A stretch of DNA of 64,000 nt, taken from positions 2,790,001-2,854,000 of the forward strand of contig NZ_CP029145.1 in assembly GCF_003149515.1 (NCBI RefSeq), in the 5' to 3' direction. The notes under the pieces were generated by a model. It saw nothing but the letters and a program-made list of their open reading frames with translations. It did no database searches and was not told the origin of the DNA. A program made the position numbers and the translations under genes. This DNA is from Hymenobacter nivis (GTDB lineage: Bacteria; Bacteroidota; Bacteroidia; Cytophagales; Hymenobacteraceae). Each line of letters begins with the position of its first letter. The stretch's first letter is position 1. Positions 1-7,686 of this stretch are shown one piece after another.

Positions 1-355
1 CCTGGGCTTCGAGCGGAACCAACGCCCGGCGCAGGCGGCGGGCGTGGTGCTGGCAGTAGTCGAGCCGGGCGGCGAGCGGGGCCGCATCGGGCGGGGCCAG
101 GGCCAGCGCGGGTAGCGCGGCCGAGGCTAGCCGCAACGCTCCGGTGACCGGGACCGCGCCAGGCAGCGGCAGCCGCGCCACTAGCGGGGCCAGGGCTTCG
201 GCGGCGTCCCCGGCCAGGGCGCGCCGGCCGGTTTCTAGGTGGCCGGCTTGGGCATTGCTCACGCCAAGCCAGCCGGCTAGCTCCTGCTGGCTCAGGCCGA
301 AGTGCCGGCGCACATCGGCTACTACAGAATCGGAAGATAAGCAGTGAAGCGCCAT
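1..355 (-). CDS. XRE-type helix-turn-helix regulator (partial, C-terminus outside window)
   Basis: The reading frame starts with ATG at 355 and is still open at base 1, so only the first 118 residues are visible. Residues about 10-45 (VVADVRRHFGLSQQELAGWL, then GVSNAQAGHLETGRRAL) match a Cro/C1-type HTH: the LSQQELAGWLGVS helix-turn-helix core is followed by the typical ETGRR end of the domain. The rest is Ala/Leu-rich and not recognised. It is probably a DNA-binding transcriptional regulator. The start codon lies four bases from a large palindrome (359-439), so binding of the palindrome by this protein (autoregulation) is an attractive but untested inference. Confidence 0.7.
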   Translation of the reverse strand, partial: MALHCLSSDSVVADVRRHFGLSQQELAGWLGVSNAQAGHLETGRRALAGDAAEALAPLVARLPLPGAVPVTGALRLASAALPALALAPPDAAPLAARLDYCQHHARRLRRALVPLEAQ

Positions 356-358
356 ATT

Positions 359-439
359 TGTAGGTAACATTACGTGAATAGTAAAAATATCCTACAGATA
401 TTGTAGGGCATTTTTGCTATTCACGTAATATTACCTACA
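359..439. repeat. 81-bp foldback palindrome A (38-nt arms, 5-nt loop)
   Basis: Arms 359-396 and 402-439 are near-perfect inverted copies (4 mismatches in 38) around the loop GATAT. Each arm begins TGTAGG and ends CCTACA, so the half-site TGTAGG occurs four times, alternately inverted. The same layout with a different interior recurs at 1801-1881. It abuts the start codon of the XRE gene. Confidence 0.85.
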
Positions 440-527
440 AATTGCTTATCCGTTGGACTGTTACCAGGCCGCCGGGCGGGCGGCTAATTACTACGACTGG
501 GTGCTGAATGGCAAAGTGCCGATGTAG
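429..527 (+). pseudogene. Possible C-terminal gene remnant between foldback and IS630
   Basis: An open frame with no start codon reads out of foldback A and ends in YYDWVLNGKVPM followed by TAG at 525-527. It looks like the tail of a real protein cut off by the palindrome, but the family is not recognised. The TA of its stop codon is the target dinucleotide of the adjacent IS630 element. Weak call; it may be chance. Confidence 0.2.
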
Positions 528-1785
528 TGTTCCGTAAATTCCTAATCGGGGTGGCCGGCCAACGTCGCCGGCCACCGGATTTCGGATTGGGCCATGCGCT
601 CTAGTGGTTGAAAAATATTAATAAGTCGCATTGGTTTGGATATTAAACGCTTTCTCATGTGACCATTTATTGTCTCAATCCAACCGCTGAGGAACGCTAG
701 ACCTTGGAAGAGTGGCAGAAAAAGCACAAAAGCCATTCGCCGAAGCTGCAACGGATTAAAATTCTGTTGAATAGCGATGAGCAAGTGGACCGCCGCCCGG
801 TTTCCGAGCTAGCCGCCGTGCTGGGTATCTGCACCAGAACCATTGAACGGGTGCGCCGCCAGTTCTGCAAAGAGGGCTTGGCCTTGTTTGAGCCCAGGCT
901 GCGTAAAACACGTTCCGACAAAAAGATAGACGGCCGGGTGGAGGCCCACCTCACGGCCCTGCGCTGTCAAAGCCCGCCCGGTGAGCAGCCCCGCTGGCAG
1001 TTGAAGATGCTGGCGGACCGGCTGGTGGAGTTGGACGTGGTCGCGCACATCTCGACCACAATGGTGGCACGGCTGCTAGAAAAAACGAACGCAAGCCTTT
1101 TAATGGCCCGCAGCAGTGGGTAATTCCGGCCGAGCAGAGCGCGTTCTTCGTGTGCCAGATGGAACAAGGTGCTTGACCTCTACGAGCAGCCCTACGACGC
1201 GGACTATCCCGTAGTCTGCCTGGATGAGTCGCCCAAGCAACTACTCGACCACGAACAGTTTACCACTTCTACCGGCCAGCGCTACCGCGATTCGGAGTAC
1301 GTGCGCCGGGGCGTGGTGGAGTTGTTTGTGGCCACCGAGCCGCTGCGGGGCTGGCGCTGCCTGCGCGTGGGGGCCGACCACAAAGCGGCCATGTGGGTGC
1401 AGTTCGTAGCCCGGCAGATGGACACGACCTACTGCAAGGCCAAAAAGGTGCGCTGGGTCATGGACAACCCCAGTACCCACAAGCTCAGTTTCTTTTATGC
1501 CCACTTTCCGCCCGCCGTGGCCCTGGCCTGGCTGCGACGGATGGAAATCATTTACATCCCGGCCCATGGCTCGTGGCTGAACATGGCTGAAATAGAATTC
1601 TCTGCCCTCAGCCGGCAGGTCCTTAACCAGCCCTTCACTACGGGCGAGCAGGTGCACCACGTAGTGCAACAGTGGCAAGACCGGCAGAATGCGCGCCCCA
1701 AGCCGCGCAACTGGCAATTCAAAACAGCCGATGCCCGTATTAAACTAGCTGAATTGTACCCGACCCAATAGTATTTTTCGGCCAC
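527..1785 (+). mobile_element. IS630-type insertion sequence, copy 1 (decayed)
   Basis: A 1259-bp element bounded by TA at 525-526 and 1786-1787, the target duplication used by IS630/Tc1-mariner elements. The ends are imperfect inverted repeats: GTGTTCCGTAAATTCCTAAT on the left, and on the right, read inward, GTGGCCGAAAAATACTATTG. It encodes one transposase whose frame is broken. It sits between two matching foldback palindromes (359-439 and 1801-1881). Confidence 0.7.
704..1771 (+). pseudogene. IS630 family transposase, frame-broken
   Basis: The N-terminal part (TTG start at 704) has an HTH region, VSELAAVLGICTRTIERVRR. The C-terminal part carries the DDE-type catalytic core: D in VVCLDES, D in WVMDNPSTH and E in NMAEIEF. 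Between about 1085 and 1168 the expected protein (KPFNGPQQWVIPAEQSAFF) lies in another frame. The first shift is at an A run near 1080-1086, a possible -1 slippage site of the sort IS630 elements use. The second, near 1168, has no slippery look and is probably a mutation. The transposase is therefore likely inactive. Confidence 0.75.
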
Positions 1786-1800
1786 TAGTGCGTTACTAAT

Positions 1801-1881
1801 TGTAGGGTAATTTGAGTTTGAAACAAAATTATCCTACAATTAGTATAGGGTAATTTTGTTTCAAACTCAAATTACCCTACA
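1801..1881. repeat. 81-bp foldback palindrome B (38-nt arms, 5-nt loop)
   Basis: Arms 1801-1838 and 1844-1881 match in 36 of 38 positions around the loop ATTAG. Arm length, loop length and the TGTAGGGTAA start / TATCCTACA end are the same as in foldback A (359-439), while the arm interior is different. It ends one base before the stop codon of the minus-strand gene at 1882. Confidence 0.85.
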
Positions 1882-2391
1882 CTAAGTAGCTTTTGCCCGG
1901 AACGACCACGTCACGCGGAACACCGCCACCACGGCGCCGGCCTCGTCCACGCCGGTGCTGGTGCACACCACGGTGCGGCCCTCGCCGGTAGCGCGGCTCT
2001 CGGCCACGGCCCGGGCAATGGCGGCCCCATCGGGGCAGGTGAAGGCCACCAGGCCCGTGGCTTTCTTGGTGAAGTCGGCCGTCAGGCTCGTCACCAGCAT
2101 CGACGCGGGGGCCCCGGCTTGCACGTGCATCATGGCCTGAAGGCCGCTGGCCAGCTCGGCCGCCATGGCCAGGCAGGCGAAGTAGATGCTGCGAAACGGG
2201 TTTTGGGTAAGGTACTTGTACCGAATGGTAACCGTGGCGGCTTCCGGCGTCAACTCGCGCAGGCGCAAGCCGGCCAGCCAGGCCATCGGCAATTTGCGCA
2301 GCATGAACAGCCGCAGCTTGGCCGGGCTGAGCACCTGGCGGCGGAAAGCGGCGGCTTGCGGGGTATCGGTAGAAACGGTGGGTTCGGGCAT
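1882..2391 (-). CDS. DUF4442 / hotdog-fold thioesterase-like protein
   Basis: 169 residues starting at MPEPTVSTDTPQ (ATG at 2391); a longer frame upstream is dominated by a repeat and was not used. The sequence (SPAKLRLFMLRKLPMAWLAG, FRSIYFACLAMAAELASGLQ, then FTKKATGLVAFTCPDGAAI) has the pattern of the DUF4442/PaaI-like hotdog superfamily, whose members bind or hydrolyse acyl-CoA thioesters. No substrate can be assigned. It is transcribed away from the DUF296 gene upstream with a repeat-filled gap of about 140 bp, so it probably has its own promoter. No damage is seen. Confidence 0.65.
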   Translation of the reverse strand: MPEPTVSTDTPQAAAFRRQVLSPAKLRLFMLRKLPMAWLAGLRLRELTPEAATVTIRYKYLTQNPFRSIYFACLAMAAELASGLQAMMHVQAGAPASMLVTSLTADFTKKATGLVAFTCPDGAAIARAVAESRATGEGRTVVCTSTGVDEAGAVVAVFRVTWSFRAKAT

Positions 2392-2399
2392 GGGGAATG

Positions 2400-2528
2400 T
2401 GAAGATGATATAGAAATGTGGGAGATGTGGAGATGTGAGAAATGCAGAGGTGTGGAGAATGAAAACGAAAATCACAAGCACAACCGCCTCACTCCCAAAT
2501 CTCCACATTTCTCATATCCTCCACATTA
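2400..2528. repeat. Inverted array of degenerate GTGGAGATGTGAG-like units
   Basis: From about 2402 to 2462 there are several degenerate repeats of the type AATGTGGAGATGTGAG, and from about 2487 to 2528 the inverted complement (CTCCACATTTCTCATATCC). The A/T- and purine-rich stretch separates two genes and is unlike the surrounding coding DNA. It could fold into a long imperfect hairpin. Function unknown. Confidence 0.6.
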
Positions 2529-2529
2529 T

Positions 2530-3060
2530 TCACTTTTTCTTCGGGTGCACCGTCAGCTCCTGGTAGCCGAAAGTGGGGTCGGTTTCGCGCCGGAACTCCA
2601 GGTCCGGCAGCTCGGCCAGCACGATTTCGGCGGTGGTGTACACGCGGCAGCCGTCGAGCAGGTGGCCGCCGAAAGTGCGGCCTGTGCTGTCGGCCACTGC
2701 CAGGTGCAAGTGCGAGCCGTTGGTGGAGAGCGTGCCCACGAGCGACACGATTTCGAAGTGGCCGCGGTACTCGGTGGGGCCCTCCTGGTTGGCCAGCCGC
2801 AGCGTGGCCACCGTGAGGCTGCCCACGCACGTGAGCAGGGCCCCCGCCCGCAGGTGCTGGGCCTGCACGAAGGCCAGGAGGCCCTGGCGCAGGTCGTCGC
2901 CGGGGCGCAGGCGCAGGGCGTAGGTTTTCAGCGAAGAAGACGGGGCGGCGGGCACGGCAGCAGCAGATGGGTGGCACGGCACGGACTGCGCCAGCGCGGG
3001 GCCGGCCAGCAGCCCGAGCAGCGGAAGGAGGAAGCGGGACACCTGGTAAAGTAACGGCAT
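2530..3060 (-). CDS. Secreted/exported DUF296 (PPC/PD1-like) domain protein
   Basis: 176 residues from ATG 3060. Residues 1-25 (MPLLYQVSRFLLPLLGLLAG, then PALAQ) are a clear signal peptide, so the start at 3060 was preferred to the further ATG at 3081. From about residue 42 the sequence fits the DUF296/PPC fold: LRLRPGDDLRQGLLAFVQ, LTCVGSLTVATLRLANQ, HLHLAVADSTGRTFGGHLL, VYTTAEIVLAEL. In plants and bacteria this domain occurs in DNA-binding and uncharacterised proteins. The His-Leu-His and GGHL motifs are those thought to bind metal. With a signal peptide a DNA-binding role is unlikely; the function is unknown. Confidence 0.75.
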   Translation of the reverse strand: MPLLYQVSRFLLPLLGLLAGPALAQSVPCHPSAAAVPAAPSSSLKTYALRLRPGDDLRQGLLAFVQAQHLRAGALLTCVGSLTVATLRLANQEGPTEYRGHFEIVSLVGTLSTNGSHLHLAVADSTGRTFGGHLLDGCRVYTTAEIVLAELPDLEFRRETDPTFGYQELTVHPKKK

Positions 3061-3100
3061 GCCGCGGGCATTGCCGGCCACGGCCCGGGGCCCCGGCGGC

Positions 3101-4084
3101 TTACTCGCCCGGGTAGCGCAGCCCGATTTCGCGCCGCACCGCGTCCAGCAATTCCATCAGCGCCAGGCTGAAGGCCAGCGGCAGCAGCGGGCTTTCGCGC
3201 AGGCCCTGGGCCAGGCACTGCTGCACGTGCGCCGCCTCGTGTTGGTAGCCGCCGCCCGCGGTGGGCGCGGGAAACTCCTGCGCTTCGGCCTCGCCCAGCA
3301 GCTGCACCCGCACGCCGGTGGGCGCGTGGAAGCGCCCCAGCAATTGCAGCTGGCCCTTGGTGCCGTACAGCACACAGCGGTTGTCGGTGGTGGCGGCGAT
3401 AGTGGAAAACAGGGTGGCCGTGGCCCCGCTGGCGTAGGCCAAGGCCATGGCGCAGTTCGCGTCCACGCCGGTGCCGGTGGGCGTCGAAACGGCCCGCACG
3501 GCCGCCGGGGCCCCCAGGAAAAGCTGGCTAATAAAGAGCGGGTACACGCCAATGTCCAGCAGGGAGCCGCCGGCCAGCGCGGGGTTGAACAGCCGGCCTT
3601 CGGGCTCAAAGGGAGCCGCGAAGCCGAAGTCGGCCACCAAGTGCTTCACCTCGCCGATGACGCCCGATTGCACCAATTCCAGCGCCTGGGCGATGGCAGG
3701 GAAGAAGCGCGTCCAGAACGCTTCCATCAGGAAAACGCCCTGTTCCTGCGCCACGCGCACCATTTCCTGGGCTTGGCCGGCGTTCTGGGCAAAGGCTTTT
3801 TCGCAGAGCACGGGCAGGCCACCCCGCAGGCACAGCAGGGTGTGGGCGTGGTGCTCGGAGTGCGGCGTGGCCACGTACACAGCATCAATGCCGGGCACTG
3901 CCAGCAGTTCCTCGTAGCTGCCCACGGCGTGGGAGGCCCCAAACTCGGCGGCAAAGGCCTCGGCTTTAGCTAGGCTGCGCGAAGCTACGGCGTGCAGCTT
4001 GGCGCCGGGCACGTGGGCCAGGTCGGCGGCAAATTTGCGGGCAATGCGGCCCGGGCCCAGGATGGCCCAGTTGAAAGTGCGCAT
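3101..4084 (-). CDS. Gfo/Idh/MocA family NAD(P)-dependent oxidoreductase
   Basis: 327 residues from ATG 4084 (MRTFNWAILGPGRIARKFAA). The N-terminal Rossmann motif GPGRIARKF and the repeated AVASRSLAKAEAFA, VYVATPHSEHHA and LCEKAFAQNA segments are typical of the family, with EKA in place of the usual EKP. The C-terminal half supplies the substrate domain (GGSLLDIGVYPLFISQLFLG). Members oxidise or reduce sugars, inositols and related compounds with NAD(P); the EKP-poor, short form resembles trans-dihydrodiol/xylose dehydrogenase-like members. No pathway context is visible. The frame stays open upstream but that part has antisense-like composition, so the ATG at 4084 is preferred. Confidence 0.85.
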   Translation of the reverse strand: MRTFNWAILGPGRIARKFAADLAHVPGAKLHAVASRSLAKAEAFAAEFGASHAVGSYEELLAVPGIDAVYVATPHSEHHAHTLLCLRGGLPVLCEKAFAQNAGQAQEMVRVAQEQGVFLMEAFWTRFFPAIAQALELVQSGVIGEVKHLVADFGFAAPFEPEGRLFNPALAGGSLLDIGVYPLFISQLFLGAPAAVRAVSTPTGTGVDANCAMALAYASGATATLFSTIAATTDNRCVLYGTKGQLQLLGRFHAPTGVRVQLLGEAEAQEFPAPTAGGGYQHEAAHVQQCLAQGLRESPLLPLAFSLALMELLDAVRREIGLRYPGE

Positions 4085-4184
4085 GAGAAAAAGCTGGGTG
4101 GATGAGCAGCCGAAGGTAAGGCGGGGCATGCTTTTGAGCAGTTCCGCCAAGCGCCCCCGCTGGCAACAGCCGCCGCCCGGGGCC

Positions 4185-5426
4185 CTAGCGGCTGAAGCGC
4201 ACCGTGCCGTTGCGCACCCGGATGCTGACGTTGCCCGCGCCGCGCCGCGGCACAGACCGCCCGAACACGCCGAGCACGTCGCTCGACTGCGCCCCGTGGG
4301 CCTCCGAGAGCACCCGCACCAGGGCGGGATCCACGAGGAGCTGGCCCTGTTCGGTGCGCACGTCGAAGCGGAAGGCGGGCGTTTCGGCAAAGCCCAGGCG
4401 GATGGTGCTGAAGCCCCCGTCGAGGGTAATCTGGCGGAAATTGGGGCCCGTATCGCGCACCTCAAAATCGGGGCAGTAGCGCAGGGCCATATCCAGCTCT
4501 TCGCCAATTTTCTCCACGCTGAAGCGCGAAAAGCCCGACGAGCCCCGCAGCGAGCCCACCGTGCCCAGGGCCAGGTCGCCGTACTTGCTGTGCACCACCA
4601 AGTTGTCCACGGTGCCCATTTCCACATCGGCGTAGTTGGTGTGCAGGTCCACGGCCTGGCCGGCGTCGAGGCGCAGGCGGGCGTAGCTGGCATCAATGCT
4701 GGCGCGGCCCGCAAACGGGATGGCACAGTTGCCGTTGGCGATGCGCACCGCGTTGCGGGGCCCCAGCAGGCGGGCCGTGCGCAGGTCGCCGTAGTCCACG
4801 GCCAAGTCGGTGGGCCCGGTGAGGTCGCCGGTTACGGCCACGGCCCCGAAGCCGTTGGCCACACGCAGGGCCGTGGCCGCGGGTAGCCATACAGTGTAGT
4901 TGATTTCGTAGCGCCGGCCGCTGCACCCGCTGCGGCCGCGCAGCATGGGCCCAAACTGCGAGGCCACCAGCACGCCGCCCGTGCGGGCGTCGTAGTCGAG
5001 CCACTGCACGCCCAGGGCCCCCAGCACTTCCCGGGCCCCGGCCTCCGTTTCGGAGCGGGCCACCAGCTCGGCTTCGACCTTAATTTCGGCCTTGGCCCAG
5101 GTGTTGATCTGCACCCGGCCGTAGCGGGCCTCCAGGGCGAAAGGGCGCCCGCCGGCCGGCACCCGGTAGCGGCGGCTCAGGCGGCGGCGCTGCTCCACGG
5201 GCGGGGTGGCCGCGTCGAGGTCGGCTTCGGCCTCCGTTTGGTCGGCGGCAGCGGCGGGGGCCCCGGGGCCCTGCTGGCCGGTTTGCCCGGCGCCGGCTGC
5301 GGCCAGGGCCCACGGGGCCCCGGGCGCGCGGCGGGCCTGCGCGGGCGCACCAAGGCCCAGCAGCCCGGCGGCCAGCACCAGCGCTCCCAGGCGCCGTATT
5401 TTCCAACGGAGGGCCCCGCGCTGCAC
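4185..5426 (-). CDS. Exported DUF4097-like putative adhesin, target of the ECF operon
   Basis: 413 residues starting with GTG at 5426, which overlaps the TAG of the upstream gene by one base (TAGTG), implying translational coupling. Residues 1-31 form a signal peptide (RLGALVLAAGLLGLGAPAQA). After a low-complexity linker, repeated short beta strands such as RVQINTWAKAEIKVEAELVA, LRVANGFGAVAVTGDL, DLAVDYGDLRTARLLG, ANGNCAIPFAG and VDLHTNYADVEMGTVDNLVV form the right-handed beta-helix pattern of DUF4097/DUF4097-like proteins. These are often found downstream of ECF sigma factors in Bacteroidota and are thought to be envelope or surface proteins. Exact role unknown. Confidence 0.7.
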   Translation of the reverse strand: MQRGALRWKIRRLGALVLAAGLLGLGAPAQARRAPGAPWALAAAGAGQTGQQGPGAPAAAADQTEAEADLDAATPPVEQRRRLSRRYRVPAGGRPFALEARYGRVQINTWAKAEIKVEAELVARSETEAGAREVLGALGVQWLDYDARTGGVLVASQFGPMLRGRSGCSGRRYEINYTVWLPAATALRVANGFGAVAVTGDLTGPTDLAVDYGDLRTARLLGPRNAVRIANGNCAIPFAGRASIDASYARLRLDAGQAVDLHTNYADVEMGTVDNLVVHSKYGDLALGTVGSLRGSSGFSRFSVEKIGEELDMALRYCPDFEVRDTGPNFRQITLDGGFSTIRLGFAETPAFRFDVRTEQGQLLVDPALVRVLSEAHGAQSSDVLGVFGRSVPRRGAGNVSIRVRNGTVRFSR

Positions 5427-6169
5427 TACGGCCGGCGGTAAGAGCGGCTATCGGCCAGCACCAGGCCGGTGGCGGCGGGGCGGGCTTCGGTCATGGCGCG
5501 GGTTTGCAGCTGGCGGTCGAGCAGGTCGAGGCGGATTTGCAGGTTGCGATTCATGGCCGTCAGCACCACGTCGGGCTGCGGGTGGTGGGGCAGTTCCAGC
5601 TTCAGGGTGCGGTAGCTCGAATCGAGGGCTGCCAAATCGTGCCGCCACTCGGCCGTGGGGCTGCCGGCGGCCGAGTCGGCCAGCTGGCGCAGTTCGGCCT
5701 TGCGCTCGTTGAGCTGAGCCACGTAGTAGCTTTCCATGCCGCTCACGGCTGTAATCAATCGACTGTCGGTGAGGTCGTTGCGCTCGGTCGTGGCCAGGGC
5801 CTGCGGGTCGCCCAGGTATAGGGGCCCGATGGGGGCCGCGCTGGTTTCGGCGGCTATGCCCGGCTCGGGGCCCGGCTGGCGGTGGCCCGATTTCCAGGCT
5901 TCGCTGGCACCGGCGGCCACCACCAGCAGAGCCAGCGCGGCGGCTACGCCGTAGCGGTGCAGCCACGGGGCCCGGCCGGCGGGTGCTACGGCCCGGGGCA
6001 TGGGCACGGAAGGCCCGGGCAGCGACACGGCGGCGGCGGGCACCGCAGCGGGGCCCGCGAGTTCCTTCTCCAGGGCCGCCCACAGCTCAGGGCGCGGCTC
6101 GTGCACGTCGAAATCGGCGCGGTGCCGCTCGACGAAGATGGCTAATGAATCGGGCTTATCGGATTGCAT
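5426..6169 (-). CDS. Putative membrane anti-sigma factor
   Basis: 247 residues from ATG 6169 (MQSDKPDSLAIFVERHRADF). The N-terminal approximately 45 residues (DFDVHEPRPELWAALEKEL) resemble the short cytoplasmic sigma-binding region of Bacteroidota anti-sigma-like proteins. One transmembrane helix follows at about residue 85-105 (YGVAAALALLVVAAGASEAW), then a periplasmic coiled-coil-like region (YYVAQLNERKAELRQLADSA). It lies directly downstream of an ECF sigma gene and is coupled by a one-base overlap to the DUF4097 gene. The assignment rests mainly on topology and gene order. Confidence 0.6.
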   Translation of the reverse strand: MQSDKPDSLAIFVERHRADFDVHEPRPELWAALEKELAGPAAVPAAAVSLPGPSVPMPRAVAPAGRAPWLHRYGVAAALALLVVAAGASEAWKSGHRQPGPEPGIAAETSAAPIGPLYLGDPQALATTERNDLTDSRLITAVSGMESYYVAQLNERKAELRQLADSAAGSPTAEWRHDLAALDSSYRTLKLELPHHPQPDVVLTAMNRNLQIRLDLLDRQLQTRAMTEARPAATGLVLADSRSYRRP

Positions 6170-6278
6170 AATAGTAGTAAGAACAGGCGGCTGGCGTTGG
6201 GTGGGGCAGCCGCCAGTGCGGCATCTATAAAACAGAGAGTTGGGCAACGGAGGTACGGCCCGGGGGGGCCAAAAAGAT

Positions 6279-6854
6279 TCAGTGGAGGCCCTGCTGGGCG
6301 GCCAGCTCGCGCAGCTTGGCGCGGGCCCGGCTGTACTGCGACTTGGAAGTGGATTCGGAAATGCCGAGGATACCGGCCACCTCCAGGTGGTCGTACCCCT
6401 CTAAGAGGTAAAGCGTTAGTACCACCCGGTAGCCGTCGGGCAGCTCCTGGATGCAGCGGCGCAGCACGTCGGCGCGGTAGTGGGTTTCGGCCTCGTCGTC
6501 GGCCGAGTAGTGGGTTTCGAGAGGCGCGTCGTGGTGCTGCTCGCCCAGCGGCACCAGCGCCAAGCGGCGCTGGCGCAGGCAGTTGATGCTCTTGTTCACC
6601 ACAATCCGCTTCAGCCAAGCCCCAAACGAGGAATCACCCTTGTAGCTGCTTAGCTCGCGGAAGGCGCTCAGGAACGACTCTTGCAACACGTCCTCGGCCT
6701 CAGCGTAGTCGCCGGTGATGCGCAGGGCCGCGTTGAACATGGCCTTGGCGTAGCGCCGGTACAGCTCGGCCTGGGCCTGGTGGTCGTGCAGGCGGCAGCG
6801 CTCCACCAGCGAGGCGTTGATGTCGACGTAGGCAGAGTAGGAAAGGGCTTCCAT
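6279..6854 (-). CDS. RNA polymerase sigma factor, ECF (sigma-70 family)
   Basis: 191 residues from ATG 6854 (MEALSYSAYVDINASLVERC). Region 2 is visible at about residues 20-90: AQAELYRRYAKAMFNAALRI, the acidic EDVLQESFLSAFREL and FGAWLKRIVVNKSINCLR. Region 4 is near the C-terminus: GYRVVLTLYLLEGYDHLEVA, GILGISESTSKSQYSRARAK. It directs RNA polymerase to a small regulon, probably including its own operon with the anti-sigma-like and DUF4097 genes downstream (spacing about 110 bp to the next gene). A longer upstream frame exists but adds no conserved sequence. Confidence 0.93.
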   Translation of the reverse strand: MEALSYSAYVDINASLVERCRLHDHQAQAELYRRYAKAMFNAALRITGDYAEAEDVLQESFLSAFRELSSYKGDSSFGAWLKRIVVNKSINCLRQRRLALVPLGEQHHDAPLETHYSADDEAETHYRADVLRRCIQELPDGYRVVLTLYLLEGYDHLEVAGILGISESTSKSQYSRARAKLRELAAQQGLH

Positions 6855-7024
6855 GCGGGGCGATGAAGGAGCGGAACGCGTTAGCAACCCAAAGACTGCA
6901 CGATGGGTTCGGGGTTGCACTCCGAACCAGGCGCTTGGCTGAACAAGAGGGCCCCGAAATTTCGCCGGGCCGCAACGCCCAGAACAGTTTTCTCGCATCG
7001 TTGCACTGTCTTTGGCGCAGCAAC

Positions 7025-7135
7025 GCTTTTTTTATACAGAGGTGCAAAGAGACAGGCTCGATGAACCGCCGGCAACCCCACTACGTGGAACGGTGCCAAG
7101 TCCTGAGACTTGCGCTCCTGAATTAGAAAAAAAGC
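7025..7135 (+). ncRNA. SAM-I (S-box) riboswitch
   Basis: The conserved core of the SAM-I aptamer reads in order: AGAGGTG (7038-7044), GACAGGCTCGATGAA (7051-7065), GGCAACC (7071-7077) and CGGTGCCAAGTCCTG (7091-7105). A 9-bp P1 helix is formed by GCTTTTTTT (7025-7033) and AAAAAAAGC (7127-7135). In Bacteroidota, SAM-I riboswitches switch off methionine and sulfur-assimilation genes when S-adenosylmethionine is abundant. Here the downstream gene is only a broken sulfite reductase fragment, so the switch is probably an orphan. Confidence 0.85.
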
Positions 7136-7174
7136 AGCCCGTCATGTTTGGCTGCGCGCTACATGACGGGCTGC
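7134..7174 (+). terminator. Hairpin(s) after the SAM riboswitch, likely remnant expression platform
   Basis: GCAGCCCGTCATGT (7134-7147) pairs perfectly with ACATGACGGGCTGC (7161-7174) around a 13-nt loop. A shorter alternative, GCAGCC (7134-7139) with GGCTGC (7150-7155), looks like the original terminator stem that would follow a SAM-I aptamer, but the expected U run is missing and sulfite reductase codons follow directly. This suggests a deletion junction near 7156-7161. Confidence 0.4.
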
Positions 7175-7486
7175 CCCAACGGCTGCGCCCGCCCCCACCC
7201 GGGCGAAGTTGGGCTGGCGGGCCGGTCCCTGGCCGCTATACCCTGTATCCCAGCGCCAGCCACGCCGGCAAGTGCCTCAACAAGCCCCACCGCGAAATGC
7301 CGGACGAAAACGGCATCCTCCTGCCTGCGCGAGCTAACGCCGCCACTGGCCGCCTACGCCGCTGGCCGGGGTCCCGGCGAGGGCTTCGGCGACTTCGTAG
7401 TGCGCGCCGGCGTAGTAAAAGCCGCGGCAGAAGGGCTGGACTTCCGCGCCCAAGAGGCTGCTTGGGTTAACATCAGCCCGGTATAG
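7148..7486 (+). pseudogene. C-terminal remnant of sulfite reductase hemoprotein (CysI/Sir-like)
   Basis: The frame at 7148 reads RYMTGCPNGCARPHPGEVGL, the hallmark of the siroheme/4Fe-4S site (CPNGC) of sulfite and nitrite reductases. The homology then moves to another frame (PGRYTLYPSASHAGKCLNK, PHREMPDENGIL) and back again (LAAYAAGRGPGEGFGDFVVR, AGVVKAAAEGLDF), ending at TAG 7484-7486. At least two frameshifts and loss of about 80% of the protein show it is dead. It follows a SAM riboswitch and lies 1.6 kb before a siroheme-synthase/TSUP fusion, so it is the remains of a cys operon. Confidence 0.8.
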
Positions 7487-7563
7487 CGACGCATCCTGGC
7501 GCCTCCGGCTTAAACGATGCTCGGGCAGGTCGTTCAAGCCGAAGGCGCCAGGATGCGTCGCTA
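7484..7563. repeat. Palindromic REP-like element, family 1 copy A
   Basis: TAGCGACGCATCCTGGCGCC on the left is repeated inverted on the right (GGCGCCAGGATGCGTCGCTA), with CGGCTTAAACG / CGTTCAAGCCG continuing inward. Related copies are at 41250-41342 and 46685-46767. Non-coding hairpin. Confidence 0.85.
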
Positions 7564-7686
7564 CCCCCGTTCCAGGAGCCAAAAAATCAAGTCAGCCAGC
7601 AGCTTCTAAGATCGGTTTTTCAATTAGTGTACCGCTCTTGCGCTCGGGGGAAGCTCACAAGATTCCCTACTTACACAACGACTCTA
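7564..7686. other. Non-coding spacer with a possible solo MITE end
   Basis: No gene is visible. CGGTTTTTCAATTAGTGTAC near 7613-7632 resembles the terminal repeat of the MITE that follows and may be a leftover end of another copy. Confidence 0.3.

Noticed and set aside
704..1123. The first IS630 frame considered as a separate HTH regulator
   Set aside because: It continues into the DDE part through two frame changes and lies inside the element's terminal repeats, so it is the transposase N-terminus.
2119..3054. A 311-codon plus-strand frame opposite the DUF4442 and DUF296 genes
   Set aside because: Composition is typical of antisense frames (His, Gln, Arg, Gly), and it crosses the repeat-filled spacer.
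7012..7470. A 152-codon frame covering the riboswitch and the sulfite reductase remnant
   Set aside because: Only its middle part shows homology; the rest is the SAM-I aptamer and out-of-frame reductase sequence, so it is not a gene of its own.
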